Assembly (NCBI RefSeq): GCF_022200785.1 | Contig: NZ_CP087585.1 | Location: forward strand, 2,356,001-2,420,000 | DNA: 64,000 bases | Source of the DNA: Pedobacter mucosus | Lineage (GTDB): Bacteria; Bacteroidota; Bacteroidia; Sphingobacteriales; Sphingobacteriaceae | Direction: 5' to 3' | Shown: one piece after another, positions 25,518-34,210 of the stretch | Position numbering within the stretch: the first letter of the stretch is position 1 | How the letters are laid out: each line of letters opens with the position of its first letter | Made by a program: the position numbers and the translations under genes | The notes under the pieces: generated by a model | What the model was told of the DNA's origin: nothing | The model's database searches: none | Seen by the model: the letters and a program-made list of their open reading frames with translations, nothing else

Positions 25518-27872
25518 TTAAGCTTTATTTAAGAAATACCGAAGGTTTAAGTAGAAACCACGACCAGGTTTCTGCAAACTAAAATTATCGAACATAGGTT
25601 TGTTGGCAAGGTTTCTGGCTTCGAAAGAGATATTATATCGTCCATTTTTCATGCTATAGACAAAATTCAAATCATGTGATAGCTGTACAGGAATTACTTT
25701 TTTGTCGGAGCCTTCATCCCTTCCGCCTAAACTCGGCCAGTAAAGCCAGAATGCATGTACATACAATAAATTATACCCTACCGTTAAATTATTACCTTTT
25801 TTACCTACGTCTTTGAATGATGCGCTTACATCTGTGTTTCCAAATAAATAAGGAATGTTTGGCATTTGATCCAGGTATACAGGGCTTACCGCAGCAAAAC
25901 CCGGCTCATATTGTTGAAGATTTTGTAAATACTGATAAGTGATGGTGGCACCTGCCGATAACCAATTTTTAAATGAATATCTTATTTCAGCATCCATTCC
26001 GAGCGTTCGTACACCTTCTCTGTTATCAGCTACGGTTTTGGTTTGATTATTATTTAAGCGATTGTATATGAAATCGGCTGAATACCTATAAACGCCATTT
26101 GCAGTTATAGAAAAACGATTAATATCATTGATTTTGAAGTTATAGATTATACCAAAATTAAGGTTATCAATTGCCTCTGGTTTCAAAGCAGGGTTAGCTT
26201 CTTGATTTTCCAAATCGCCAAATATTTCTGTTGCTTCAGGCATACGATTGGTTTTTTCATAAGAAGATCTTAGTTGAAGATTACGATTTAAATAATACGC
26301 CAACGCCAAACCATAACCTACCTTATCCGTTGAAGCAGAAATGCCTCTACTTCCAATTACGTTGTTTTGATGAATGTATTTCCCAAAAACATTCGCACTG
26401 TATTTACTATCTACATCATAGCTGTATCCAAAACCCAGCACGTTTTTATTTACCTTTTTAGCAGGATCCAAAGCGTTATTGGCCGGAACAAGAAGGTTAT
26501 CAGTTTCTCTGTTAAAAGTAGAAAACACATTATTAACAGCTACAGAATGGTGCTCAGCAATTTTGTAATTTAACATTGCTGTAGCCAAACCATTGTTATT
26601 TTTAAATTTGGAAAGTTGGCCACCTTCGCGTTCCCCAAGGCTTGGTTTAGGATCACGAATTCCATCCCAATCATAATCAGCACGGGCAGTATCTATCGTT
26701 TTTTCGTATCCAAGATTATAATTTGCATTTAGGGTAACGTCAAGGCCCTTTATTAAATTAGTTTTCTTGTATTTAAGTGATGGCATGATGATACTACCAC
26801 GTCTGTGCAACTGACCAAAAACAGCATCTGGTCTTGCTCCGGTTTGAATTTCCTTATAATTTTGTCCCAAAGTTATCCCAATCAATAAATTATCTGCAAA
26901 TGATTTATCTACCACACCAACATTAGCAATTAATGTTTCGTTATGATAAGTATCATTAAATCTTCTTAAAGATGTCTCTGTTGTACCTTGCACCTGGCTT
27001 AATAAGCGTTGTGGCAAATCGGTTTTATAGTTGTTATCTGAATAATTTTGAAAAGCATTAAGTTGAATGGTAAATCCATTCTTCGTTGTTGCTGCCGCAT
27101 TAATTACGGAGCGATGTGTGTTAAAACTGCCATATGAATAAGATGCATCAATATAATTCCGGTGTTTATTTCCAGTAACAATATTAACAGCGCCGCCTAA
27201 AGCATCAGATCCCAACCACATTGGCACAACACCTTTGTAAACTTCAACCCGCTCTGCAAGATTTATAGGAATGTTGTTAATTTGAAATGACGATCCAAAG
27301 TTGTCCATCGGTATTCCATCGATAAAATAACGAATGTGACTTCCTGAAAAACCATTAAGAGAAACATTAAAATTAGAGCCAACGCCACCAGATTCCCTTA
27401 CCCGAACCCCCGCTACACGATCTAATGCTCCAGAGATATCAAGAGTGGTATTATATAGTTTTGTCGCATCGATTGCAGTTACATTAAAAGCCTGTCTATT
27501 AACTTCTTGCGCCTTCGTACGACCAATAACATTAACTGTTTCCATCTGTTCTGATGATTCGGAAAGGTTAAAATTTAGGGTGATTATTTGATTTTCACTG
27601 ATGATATTTACATCTTTTTTTGATGTTTTAAAACCAATAGCGGTTACCTGAACTTCATGTTTTCCTATGCTGATATTTTGGATTATGAAATTTCCATTAA
27701 TATCAGTTAACGTTACAAGATTGGCTTTGTGAATTCTAACTGTTGCACCTGGAATGACTTCTCCCGAGCTTGTTTTAATTTGCCCCGATAAACTTGATAA
27801 TTTATTTTGGGCATAGGTAAAAATAACGCAAGCACATAGCATGCCTGATAGCAAAATTTTCTTAATTTGCAT
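25518..27872 (-). CDS. TonB-dependent siderophore receptor, XusA-like
   Basis: 784 residues: signal peptide (to about 22), an N-terminal CarboxypepD_reg domain (about 25-115, GATVRIHKANLVTLTDINGNF), plug domain with IDGIPMDNFG and VEVYKGVVPMWLGSDALGGA, and a 22-strand barrel ending in a C-terminal motif GFYLNLRYFLNKA. It is a TonB-driven outer-membrane importer. The downstream DUF4374 and PepSY partners make a xenosiderophore (XusA) role likelier than cobalamin or sugar uptake. It is the first gene of the operon, with a promoter and a stem-loop in its leader. Confidence 0.88.
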   Translation of the reverse strand: MQIKKILLSGMLCACVIFTYAQNKLSSLSGQIKTSSGEVIPGATVRIHKANLVTLTDINGNFIIQNISIGKHEVQVTAIGFKTSKKDVNIISENQIITLNFNLSESSEQMETVNVIGRTKAQEVNRQAFNVTAIDATKLYNTTLDISGALDRVAGVRVRESGGVGSNFNVSLNGFSGSHIRYFIDGIPMDNFGSSFQINNIPINLAERVEVYKGVVPMWLGSDALGGAVNIVTGNKHRNYIDASYSYGSFNTHRSVINAAATTKNGFTIQLNAFQNYSDNNYKTDLPQRLLSQVQGTTETSLRRFNDTYHNETLIANVGVVDKSFADNLLIGITLGQNYKEIQTGARPDAVFGQLHRRGSIIMPSLKYKKTNLIKGLDVTLNANYNLGYEKTIDTARADYDWDGIRDPKPSLGEREGGQLSKFKNNNGLATAMLNYKIAEHHSVAVNNVFSTFNRETDNLLVPANNALDPAKKVNKNVLGFGYSYDVDSKYSANVFGKYIHQNNVIGSRGISASTDKVGYGLALAYYLNRNLQLRSSYEKTNRMPEATEIFGDLENQEANPALKPEAIDNLNFGIIYNFKINDINRFSITANGVYRYSADFIYNRLNNNQTKTVADNREGVRTLGMDAEIRYSFKNWLSAGATITYQYLQNLQQYEPGFAAVSPVYLDQMPNIPYLFGNTDVSASFKDVGKKGNNLTVGYNLLYVHAFWLYWPSLGGRDEGSDKKVIPVQLSHDLNFVYSMKNGRYNISFEARNLANKPMFDNFSLQKPGRGFYLNLRYFLNKA

Positions 27873-27916
27873 GACTTTTAATGGAGATTAAAGGTTAAGC
27901 CGGTTTTCCGGTTTAT

Positions 27917-27941
27917 GCCACACGGGTCTGAACCGTGTGGC
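27917..27941. other. Strong stem-loop in the 5' leader of the xusABC-like operon
   Basis: GCCACACGG / CCGTGTGGC 9-bp GC-rich stem with a 7-nt loop. On the plus strand it is followed by eight T and looks like a terminator, but no plus-strand gene leads into it. On the minus strand it lies a few nt after the predicted transcription start of the operon, so it would form the 5' end of that mRNA. A small CCGG-TTTT-CCGG hairpin (27900-27911) follows. Confidence 0.6.
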
Positions 27942-27950
27942 TTTTTTTTA

Positions 27951-27981
27951 CAAAGATATATTTATTTAGAATAAGTCCAAA
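27951..27981 (-). promoter_or_regulatory. Promoter of the xusABC-like operon
   Basis: On the minus strand: TTTG (complement of 27978-27981), 19-nt spacer, TATCTTTG (complement of 27951-27958). Both match the Bacteroidota primary-sigma consensus exactly. No Fur box is recognisable around it. Confidence 0.82.
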
Positions 27982-28150
27982 TAAAAAGAAAGAAGACTTT
28001 TGAGTTATAGATTTTTTAAGAAAGGAATTGCAAGTGGATGTAGTAGCTAAGTTCCTGTTAGCGTGCTTTATAATTAACACGATAAATTGTTGAAAAAAAT
28101 ATTTACAATTTAATTTTTAGATAAATCGAATTGGGGTTTTGCATAATCAA

Positions 28151-29245
28151 CTATGCCAGTTTATAAACTTTTCCTGGCAGAGAAACAATTATACTTTGCA
28201 TCTCTAGAGTAAGAATTACAATAGCCAATTTACTCTGTTGTATATTAAGTGCTATTGATAAATCATCAATGGAAAGCTGACCGTTTTGCAAAAGATCAAC
28301 AACTTTTTGTTCGTTTGCAGTCAGGTTTAAATGTAATGTGGTTTGCGCTTGCTTTTTCTTTTCCTTTAGAGAATCATCCCAACCCATATAATAGATTAAG
28401 TCATTTGCGTTATTGATGAGCCCTGCCCTATTGGTTTTAATTAAGAAATTACATCCTTCTGAAAAAAGATCATTTGTTCTTCCTGGAAAGGCATAAACAT
28501 CTTTATTATAAGAATTTGCTATTTCTGCAGTAATTAATGCGCCGCCCTTTAACGACGCCTCAACAACAATTGTTGCATCTGCAATGCCGGCAATAATTCG
28601 GTTTCTTTGAGGAAAGTTTTGTCGATCGGGATTTGTTAAAATTGGGAATTCGGTAAGTAAACCACCGTTAAAAACCATTTTCTGAGAAACAGATTTATGA
28701 AGTTGAGGATATAATCTATCCAATCCATGCCCTAAAACACCAACTGTAGCAATGTTATTAGCAATGCATTCTTTATGTATGGTTACATCAATACCATACG
28801 CTAATCCACTTACAACCAATACGTTGTACGGTGCTAAAACTTCTGCTAACTGTTTACATAGGCTTCGACCATATTCTGTCGCATTTCTTGTTCCAACCAC
28901 ACTGATTATTCGGTGATTATTTAAGTCTGCTCTACCTTTAAAGTATAATAAAATGGGCGAGTCAATACAATTTTTTAGCCGCTTTGGATAATTTTCATCT
29001 GAGAAGAACAATACTTCTATTCCATGTTTTTCTACAAACTTCAGTTCTTCTGCCGCTCGGGTTAAAGCGTTGGTTCCTAAAATTGCCTCAACTGATTTCG
29101 CTCCAATCCCAGGGATTTGTAGAAGTTGGCTTTTGGTTGCAGAAAATACTTTTTCAGCACTTCCGCAATAAGCAAGTAGATTTTTGGCCGTAACTGGACC
29201 AATAGATTTAATAAAAGTTAAAGCAATTTTGTGAAGTGTACTCAT
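28151..29245 (-). CDS. dprA: DNA processing protein DprA
   Basis: 364 residues. N-terminal helix-hairpin-helix (GSAEKVFSATKSQLLQIPGIG), Rossmann-like core with VVGTRNATEYGR, SGLAYGIDVTIHKECI and ATVGVLGHGLDRLYP, and a C-terminal winged-helix (DLSIALNIQQSKLA). DprA binds incoming single-stranded DNA and loads RecA in natural transformation; in Bacteroidota it is present in most genomes. No other competence gene is near. The flanking 88-aa gene is co-oriented. Confidence 0.95.
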   Translation of the reverse strand: MSTLHKIALTFIKSIGPVTAKNLLAYCGSAEKVFSATKSQLLQIPGIGAKSVEAILGTNALTRAAEELKFVEKHGIEVLFFSDENYPKRLKNCIDSPILLYFKGRADLNNHRIISVVGTRNATEYGRSLCKQLAEVLAPYNVLVVSGLAYGIDVTIHKECIANNIATVGVLGHGLDRLYPQLHKSVSQKMVFNGGLLTEFPILTNPDRQNFPQRNRIIAGIADATIVVEASLKGGALITAEIANSYNKDVYAFPGRTNDLFSEGCNFLIKTNRAGLINNANDLIYYMGWDDSLKEKKKQAQTTLHLNLTANEQKVVDLLQNGQLSIDDLSIALNIQQSKLAIVILTLEMQSIIVSLPGKVYKLA

Positions 29246-29300
29246 TACATTTTTAGGCTAAGGGTAATAAATGCGGGATGATTTATTTCCTTTTTATAAC

Positions 29301-29567
29301 CTAAAAATCTATATCAACTAAACTTTTAAGTGGAATGTGGATGTTGTTTTTTAACTGAATATATTTTTCTGTAACGGCCCAAACAGTAGTATCAACACGC
29401 TTAGGGCCAATTGTTGTATTAAAGGTGATTATTGCTTTAGACTTAAATTCATTCCCTAACCGCTGTGCTTCTGCAAGTTTGGTTTTCAATTCTTCGGTGT
29501 GATCTTCTTTTGCATTGATAATATTTAAATAAGCGATATGTTCCTTTTCAACTGTTTCGATCGGCAT
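29301..29567 (-). CDS. Small conserved hypothetical protein
   Basis: 88 residues, soluble and acidic to neutral. An N-terminal amphipathic helix (EDHTEELKTKLAEAQRLGNEF) is followed by a beta-rich C-terminus (KAIITFNTTIGPKRVDTTVW and a strand ending LVDIDF). I do not recognise a family. It lies upstream of dprA (55-nt gap) and downstream of the S41 terminator. Start ATG at 29567. Confidence 0.62.
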   Translation of the reverse strand: MPIETVEKEHIAYLNIINAKEDHTEELKTKLAEAQRLGNEFKSKAIITFNTTIGPKRVDTTVWAVTEKYIQLKNNIHIPLKSLVDIDF

Positions 29568-29660
29568 AATATTTTTTAACGATTAATGATAAACAAGCTT
29601 ATTGATTTTTAATAAAATAAACAACCAAATAAGTTAATTTTATGTAATAATAATGATAAA

Positions 29661-29694
29661 AAAAAGCCGGCTTTGTAATCAAAACCGGCTTTTT
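29661..29694 (-). terminator. Intrinsic terminator of the S41 peptidase operon
   Basis: AAAAAGCCGG / CCGGCTTTTT, a 10-bp perfect stem with a 14-nt loop, extended on the minus strand by eight T. It lies 15 nt beyond the S41 stop. Confidence 0.9.
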
Positions 29695-29709
29695 ATCATT
29701 TTACAACCC

Positions 29710-31221
29710 TTATTTCATTTTCAATTTTCTAGTTTCAATCATGCCTTTAAACTCATGGTCTAGCTTTTCATTTGCATTATCAATCAAAACTCTTGAAGAG
29801 CCTGACGTACTGCTTAATGAATTATCTTTTAAATAAGAAGTAAAATTACTGTTTGCAGAATAGTATAAAGCTTGAGCCAACATCGCTTCGGAGGTATCAC
29901 CAAAATCTTTGGTCAAATCATCAGCAATATCTTTATCAACGGCCATTCCATCAAAATAATCTCCTTGATCTAATTGATTTTTAGTTTGAAATTGAGGAAT
30001 GTATAAATCATTTTTATCGATACGAATAGAAAAGAAACCAACTGGTTTACCGTAAGTTTTTCTGCCAATTAATTTTACATCCATTACAGGTTTCAAATTA
30101 TTAATAAGCAACTCACTTGCTGAAGCTGTACCACTAGCAACCAAAAAATAAACTCTTGTTAACCCATTTAAACTGCCGCGTTTAGCAAAAATTTCTTGAT
30201 TTCCTGCAGCCATTGTTGGCTTATAAGAATAATCAAATAATGAATATAAGCGGGTAATGTTATCATTTCCTTTGGCGTAAAACTTTTGATTGCTTAAGAT
30301 AGTCGCTTTTTCATCCTGCATGGTTTTTGTCCAATAGGTAGTGTACATCACTTTTCCATTTTGCGCTGGTGGAGCAATTAAATTGGTAAACAGTTCTGAA
30401 GTTGCAACAGATCCTCCGCCATTATAGCGTAAATCAACTACCAATTCCGTTACTCCATCTGAAGCAAATTTTGCAAAAGCTGCATCTAAAAATGCTGCTG
30501 CATTGGTAGTAAAACTATTAAATACAATGTAACCGATTTTCTTTGCTCCAACGGTATATGTTTTAGTAAACAAAACTGGGTTAATGGTGTATGATCCTCG
30601 GGTAATTACTAAATCCTGACTTGTAACATCTGGTTTTGCAACAGTCATGGTAATTGTAGGGTTGCTACCAAAAATGCCGTTGTTTAGGTTGTCTATATCG
30701 GTTTGGCTAGATCTTGAAACGCCGCCACCATTAACCCTGGTAATTAAATAACCTCTTTTTAATCCTTTTAAATCTGCAGGAGAATTGGGATAAACAAATT
30801 TTACTCTTAATAAATTCGAAGCATCAAAATTAGCAGAAAAACCATAATCTCCACTTACACCACTTAACTGACTTGCAACAGATCCATCATCAATAAAAGA
30901 ATATTTATCTTTTCCACCTGTGCTTGCTAACGCTTTTAAACCCGCAAGCTCTGCATCATTACTGGCATATTTACGAGGATTAAAAGTATCATAAGATGGC
31001 ATACCAACATTCCAAAAATAAGTTTGTTTGGCATACAAAAAAATTGAATCTTTTGTTAAATAATCTCTGTTTGTAGTTGTAGTCTGCAGATTATTTGATT
31101 CTACAACAGCACCAGCTTCTGCCTCAGGTTGACTTGAGTTTTTTTTGCAAGATGTTGTAAATCCTGCTACAGCAATTAAAAAGCCCAGCGAGATCTGCTG
31201 AACATTAATTTTTCTAAACAT
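29710..31221 (-). CDS. S41 family C-terminal processing peptidase lipoprotein
   Basis: 503 residues, lipobox FTTSCKKN (Cys25). After a linker come a PDZ region (DASNLLRVKFVYPNSPADLKG, about 130-200) and the S41 core: DLRYNGGGSV, then the nucleophile in ASGTASASELLINNLKP and the Lys in GRKTYGKPVGFF, i.e. the Ser-Lys dyad of tail-specific proteases. It probably cleaves C-terminal ends of envelope proteins, anchored as a lipoprotein. It is the last gene of a tight cluster that runs lolD, pre-ATP-grasp, HAD, S41. Confidence 0.88.
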   Translation of the reverse strand: MFRKINVQQISLGFLIAVAGFTTSCKKNSSQPEAEAGAVVESNNLQTTTTNRDYLTKDSIFLYAKQTYFWNVGMPSYDTFNPRKYASNDAELAGLKALASTGGKDKYSFIDDGSVASQLSGVSGDYGFSANFDASNLLRVKFVYPNSPADLKGLKRGYLITRVNGGGVSRSSQTDIDNLNNGIFGSNPTITMTVAKPDVTSQDLVITRGSYTINPVLFTKTYTVGAKKIGYIVFNSFTTNAAAFLDAAFAKFASDGVTELVVDLRYNGGGSVATSELFTNLIAPPAQNGKVMYTTYWTKTMQDEKATILSNQKFYAKGNDNITRLYSLFDYSYKPTMAAGNQEIFAKRGSLNGLTRVYFLVASGTASASELLINNLKPVMDVKLIGRKTYGKPVGFFSIRIDKNDLYIPQFQTKNQLDQGDYFDGMAVDKDIADDLTKDFGDTSEAMLAQALYYSANSNFTSYLKDNSLSSTSGSSRVLIDNANEKLDHEFKGMIETRKLKMK

Positions 31222-31223
31222 AT

Positions 31224-31832
31224 TTATTTGTAAATTTCTAGTGACACAATATACGGCAAATTAAGTGATTTAGATTGTTGCTCATCAAATTTATTTGCAC
31301 CAACAACTAACGCATTATTTGTTTGTAAATTGTTGTCATTTAATATCTTCTGAAAAATTTCTGCTTTTGTCAATTTCATTTCGTCAGAGAAGTAAACCGT
31401 TAAATATTTTTCCAGTCCATTCCATTCCACCTGCTTTATTTTATTAAGCTGTTGTTCAGAATCTCCGGCAGTTACTATAAAAATCTTCTTCCTATCAATT
31501 ACCAATGACTGCATAAAATCAAGAATATTTTTAAAAAGTAAAAGCTTTAAAGGCAACCTTGCGTTTTGATGTAGAAGATCGAAATTGTATTTATACTTCT
31601 GTCCTAGATTAAACTTTTCTGCAGTTTTTTCATAGAGATGGTCAATTCCATTTTCTTCAAATGCAGTCTGCATAAAAGCAATAATACTTTGCGCATTTAA
31701 TTGTTCAGAATATTCTAAAAACTGAGCAAACAAATAATAAACCTGAAGCAGGTAATCCTTTTCAGGATAGAGAACATCATCTAACTCAAAAATTATTAAT
31801 TCTTTATCTTTTGCGAAATGATAAGCATCCAT
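31224..31832 (-). CDS. HAD-like protein with altered catalytic residues
   Basis: 202 residues. The HAD fold is readable: motif I LIIFELDDVLYPEKD, motif II FIVTAGDSEQQ, motif III Lys in KLTKAEIFQ, motif IV ALVVGANKFDEQQ. Motif I normally starts with the nucleophile Asp (DLDDT); here it is Glu16, and Thr is Val20. In motif IV the acidic pair is VGAN. These changes suggest loss of phosphatase activity, so it may bind or scaffold. It sits 2 nt before the S41 start and 1 nt after the pre-ATP-grasp-like gene: one operon. Confidence 0.7.
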   Translation of the reverse strand: MDAYHFAKDKELIIFELDDVLYPEKDYLLQVYYLFAQFLEYSEQLNAQSIIAFMQTAFEENGIDHLYEKTAEKFNLGQKYKYNFDLLHQNARLPLKLLLFKNILDFMQSLVIDRKKIFIVTAGDSEQQLNKIKQVEWNGLEKYLTVYFSDEMKLTKAEIFQKILNDNNLQTNNALVVGANKFDEQQSKSLNLPYIVSLEIYK

Positions 31833-31833
31833 A

Positions 31834-32310
31834 TTATAAAGTAAATAATTTTAAGTCATCGTTAATTTCATCAAAACCATATACACCATTCAACTGTGTA
31901 AGGTTATTTTGAGGATTAATATCCGCGCTAGAATATATGCAAACACCATTTATAATAACTGCAAAATTGGCATAGTTTGATTTTTCTGTAATATAATTAT
32001 CTAGTATGTCGGCATCTGGAAGTAAAACCTGAATACCATATTCATTAAATAAAACCGCCGATTTTGCCAAAGGTTCAACCTCATAATGATATAAAGGTAT
32101 GATGCAATCGATAGATTCTGTAATGCAAAAGTTAAGTAAAATGTGTGCTATGCTATCTTTATTTAACAACCCAAGTGTTGTAAAAGCATAATTTTCTGTA
32201 ACTATTGCAGGTACATCTCCATAATCTGCTAAAAGCACAAAATGACTCGGAAATGCCTTCATAAGCTTTAAAGCCTTTGCGTTATTTCCGCCGGTGATCA
32301 GTATTTTCAA
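31834..32310 (-). CDS. Lone pre-ATP-grasp-like Rossmann domain protein
   Basis: 158 residues starting MKILITGGNNAKALKLMKAF, the Gly-rich beginning of the pre-ATP-grasp (PreATP, CarB-like) domain, with LLADYGDVP and CIIPLYHYEVEPLAKSA as the second and third elements. An intact ATP-grasp ligase would continue for 200 or more residues, but the gene stops at 158. The next gene is HAD-like, a common partner of ATP-grasp enzymes. So it could be a decayed or split enzyme, or a stand-alone binding domain. No frameshift trace of an ATP-grasp core is visible in the downstream gene. Confidence 0.55.
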   Translation of the reverse strand: MKILITGGNNAKALKLMKAFPSHFVLLADYGDVPAIVTENYAFTTLGLLNKDSIAHILLNFCITESIDCIIPLYHYEVEPLAKSAVLFNEYGIQVLLPDADILDNYITEKSNYANFAVIINGVCIYSSADINPQNNLTQLNGVYGFDEINDDLKLFTL

Positions 32311-32350
32311 TTTTAATGAATTTGATTAATTAAAAGATAATAATTGAGCT

Positions 32351-33001
32351 TTAAACGATTAAGCCATCTTTCATGGTAACCACACGATCGCTGGTTTTAG
32401 CCAAATGCTCATTATGCGTTACAATAACGAAAGTCTGATGAAAATTATCTCTTAAACTAACGAACAATTGATGCAAAGCAGCAGCGTTCTCTGAGTCGAG
32501 ATTACCTGATGGCTCATCGGCCAAAATAATAGAAGGATTGTTAATTAATGCTCTGGCGATAGCAATACGTTGTTGTTCTCCACCAGAAAGCTGACTAGGT
32601 TTATGTTGTGCTCTTTCTGTTAAACCGAATAAATCAAGCAGCTCTAAAGCTCTTGTTTCAGCTTGCTTTTTACTTGTTTTAGCGATAAAGGCAGGAATGC
32701 AAATATTTTCAATAGCAGAAAACTCTGGCAATAAATGATGAAACTGAAATACAAACCCAATATTTTGATTTCTAAAAGTGCTCATCAAATCACCTTGTAG
32801 TTTATTTATAATTGTTCCTTTTAACTCAATTGCACCTTCGTCAGGTTTGTCTAAAGTTCCTAAAATATGTAACAAAGTACTTTTGCCAGCACCAGATGGA
32901 CCAATTATACTTACAATCTCTCCTTTTTCGACTTCAAAATTTACACCTTTTAAAATTTGTAAATTACCATATGATTTTTTTATTCCAGTGGCTTTTAGCA
33001 T
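32351..33001 (-). CDS. lolD: Lipoprotein-releasing ABC ATPase LolD-like
   Basis: 216 residues: Walker [20 protein letters not shown]-loop [10 protein letters not shown], signature LSGGEQQR, Walker [12 protein letters not shown]. The HHLLPEF stretch is typical of LolD/MacB-type ATPases that drive a LolCE or FtsX-like partner. A LolC/E gene is not in this window. The promoter TAAATTTG ends 4 nt before the start codon. The downstream order lolD, pre-ATP-grasp, HAD, S41 suggests shared transcription from this promoter. Confidence 0.85.
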   Translation of the reverse strand: MLKATGIKKSYGNLQILKGVNFEVEKGEIVSIIGPSGAGKSTLLHILGTLDKPDEGAIELKGTIINKLQGDLMSTFRNQNIGFVFQFHHLLPEFSAIENICIPAFIAKTSKKQAETRALELLDLFGLTERAQHKPSQLSGGEQQRIAIARALINNPSIILADEPSGNLDSENAAALHQLFVSLRDNFHQTFVIVTHNEHLAKTSDRVVTMKDGLIV

Positions 33002-33005
33002 GGAT

Positions 33006-33013
33006 CAAATTTA
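33006..33013 (-). promoter_or_regulatory. -7 box of lolD (leaderless type)
   Basis: TAAATTTG on the minus strand (exact TAnnTTTG), 4 nt before the lolD ATG at 33001; a TTTT at the -33 distance (19-nt spacer) supports it. Confidence 0.6.
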
Positions 33014-33023
33014 ATAAAAAAGC

Positions 33024-33072
33024 TTAAAGACTAAAAGAATAAAGATTAAAGATCAAGGAACAAAGACTAGAG
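33024..33072. repeat. Dispersed AAAGAT/GGAACAAAGA repeat, family B copy 1
   Basis: AAAGACTAAAAGAATAAAG then ATTAAAGATCAAGGAACAAA and GACTAG. The same short text recurs at 37655-37686 and 50172-50260. The next stretch (33089-33127) has a short direct repeat (GTGTAAT twice). Confidence 0.6.
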
Positions 33073-33159
33073 ACAAAGAATAATCTATATAACCCCTGAT
33101 CCGTGTAATTATTTAAATCTGTGTAATCAACCCAAAGGTCAATCCGAGCGAAAAAAACT

Positions 33160-33200
33160 TTTGCATATATCAAATAAATATTTAACTTTGAAAAACAAAG
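33160..33200 (+). promoter_or_regulatory. Promoter with overlapping CTTTG-N5-CAAAG operator
   Basis: TTTG (33160-33163), 19-nt spacer, TAACTTTG (33183-33190) is a complete Bacteroidota promoter. Its -7 box overlaps the palindrome CTTTG-AAAAA-CAAAG (33186-33200), followed by CACTTTTAAA. The same palindrome plus tail recurs at 34167-34190 before the DUF4173 gene, so a repressor bound here would block the -7 box. Confidence 0.75.
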
Positions 33201-33210
33201 CACTTTTAAA

Positions 33211-33846
33211 ATGAACAGCTCAGAAGAACAACTTAATACATTAAAAGATATTCGTCAAATGATGGATAGATCTTCAAGATTTATTTCGTTAAGTGGCTTA
33301 TCAGGAGTTTTTGCTGGCTTTATAGCTTTAATCGGTGCTTATTTTGCTTATGATGAGGTTGATAAATTTTTAAATAACAGAGGCTACAATCCTGGCGTAA
33401 GTGGCGAAATAGATTTAGAATACAACCTTATAAAATTAGCGCTGATCACCCTAATTGTATCATTAGCAGGTGGAGTTTTGTTTACTTACCGCAAAAGTCA
33501 CCGTAACAACCTTCCTATTTGGGATAAAACTTCTAAATCGATGATTGTGAATCTTTTTGTTCCATTGGCAGCGGGCGGCTTATTTATCATTGCCCTGCTG
33601 TTTAATCACCCAAATACATATAGCATAATAGCGCCTACTTGTTTAATATTTTATGGTTTAGCGCTAATTAACGCTAGTAAATACACTTATAGCGATATCA
33701 GATATTTAGGCTATTGCGAAATTATTTTAGGTTTAATCTGTATGTTTTATATTGGCTATGGATTAATATTTTGGGCTTTTGGTTTTGGTATTTTGCATAT
33801 TTTTTACGGGCTTTTAATGTATTTTAAATACGAGAAAGGCAAATAA
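33211..33846 (+). CDS. Multi-pass membrane protein of unknown function
   Basis: 211 residues; a soluble N-terminal stretch (SSEEQLNTLKDIRQMMDRSS) and then five or six hydrophobic segments (about 33-47, 72-88, 109-130, 133-151, 165-185, 185-203). It is followed after 1 nt by a winged-helix regulator and then by a DUF4173 membrane protein, with palindromic operators before both units. I do not recognise a family. Its start at 33211 lies about 20 nt after the -7 box. It probably belongs to the same autoregulated membrane module. Confidence 0.75.
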   Translation: MNSSEEQLNTLKDIRQMMDRSSRFISLSGLSGVFAGFIALIGAYFAYDEVDKFLNNRGYNPGVSGEIDLEYNLIKLALITLIVSLAGGVLFTYRKSHRNNLPIWDKTSKSMIVNLFVPLAAGGLFIIALLFNHPNTYSIIAPTCLIFYGLALINASKYTYSDIRYLGYCEIILGLICMFYIGYGLIFWAFGFGILHIFYGLLMYFKYEKGK

Positions 33847-33847
33847 G

Positions 33848-34144
33848 ATGAAGAATCCGATAGCAGATTTAAATAAAATATTCGATAGCCGAATAAGATT
33901 AGGCGTAATGTCTGTGCTGATCGTTAACATTGAAATTGGCTTTAACGACTTAAAGCAAATGTTAGAGTTGACGGATGGAAATTTAGCATCACATTTAAAT
34001 ACATTGGAAATAGCCGAATTTATAAAGGTGCACAAAGGCTTTATTGGACGAAAAACCAGCACCACCTACTCCATTACAGCATTAGGAAAACAAGCCTTTA
34101 AAGCACATTTAGATGCACTTGAAAAAATGATTAAGAAAATTTAA
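33848..34144 (+). CDS. Winged-helix transcriptional regulator (HTH_34/MarR-like)
   Basis: 98 residues, a single wHTH: LNKIFDSRIRLGVMSVLIV, recognition region FNDLKQMLELTDGNLASHLN, wing KVHKGFIGRKTSTTYSITALG. This matches the small regulators that pair with membrane proteins in Bacteroidota. No sensor domain is fused. It begins 1 nt after the membrane-protein stop, so the two are co-transcribed. The two CTTTG-N5-CAAAG palindromes, one before the operon and one before the next gene, are the natural candidates for its binding sites. Confidence 0.85.
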   Translation: MKNPIADLNKIFDSRIRLGVMSVLIVNIEIGFNDLKQMLELTDGNLASHLNTLEIAEFIKVHKGFIGRKTSTTYSITALGKQAFKAHLDALEKMIKKI

Positions 34145-34166
34145 ACCAATTTTTTTTGATTAATTA

Positions 34167-34190
34167 CTTTGAAATACAAAGCACTTTTAA
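34167..34190 (+). promoter_or_regulatory. Second CTTTG-N5-CAAAG operator, before the DUF4173 gene
   Basis: CTTTG-AAATA-CAAAG (34167-34181) followed by CACTTTTAA. Over the 22 nt from the first C the site differs from the 33186 site at a single position (spacer AAATA instead of AAAAA). It lies 30 nt before the ATG at 34211; TTACTTTG (34164-34171) may be its -7 box with one mismatch. Confidence 0.7.
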
Positions 34191-34210
34191 ATATAATCAA
34201 TATTTGATAA

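Noticed and set aside
27917..27949. Plus-strand intrinsic terminator
   Set aside because: Stem plus eight T fits, but no plus-strand transcript leads to it for more than 9 kb; treated as a leader structure of the minus-strand operon instead.
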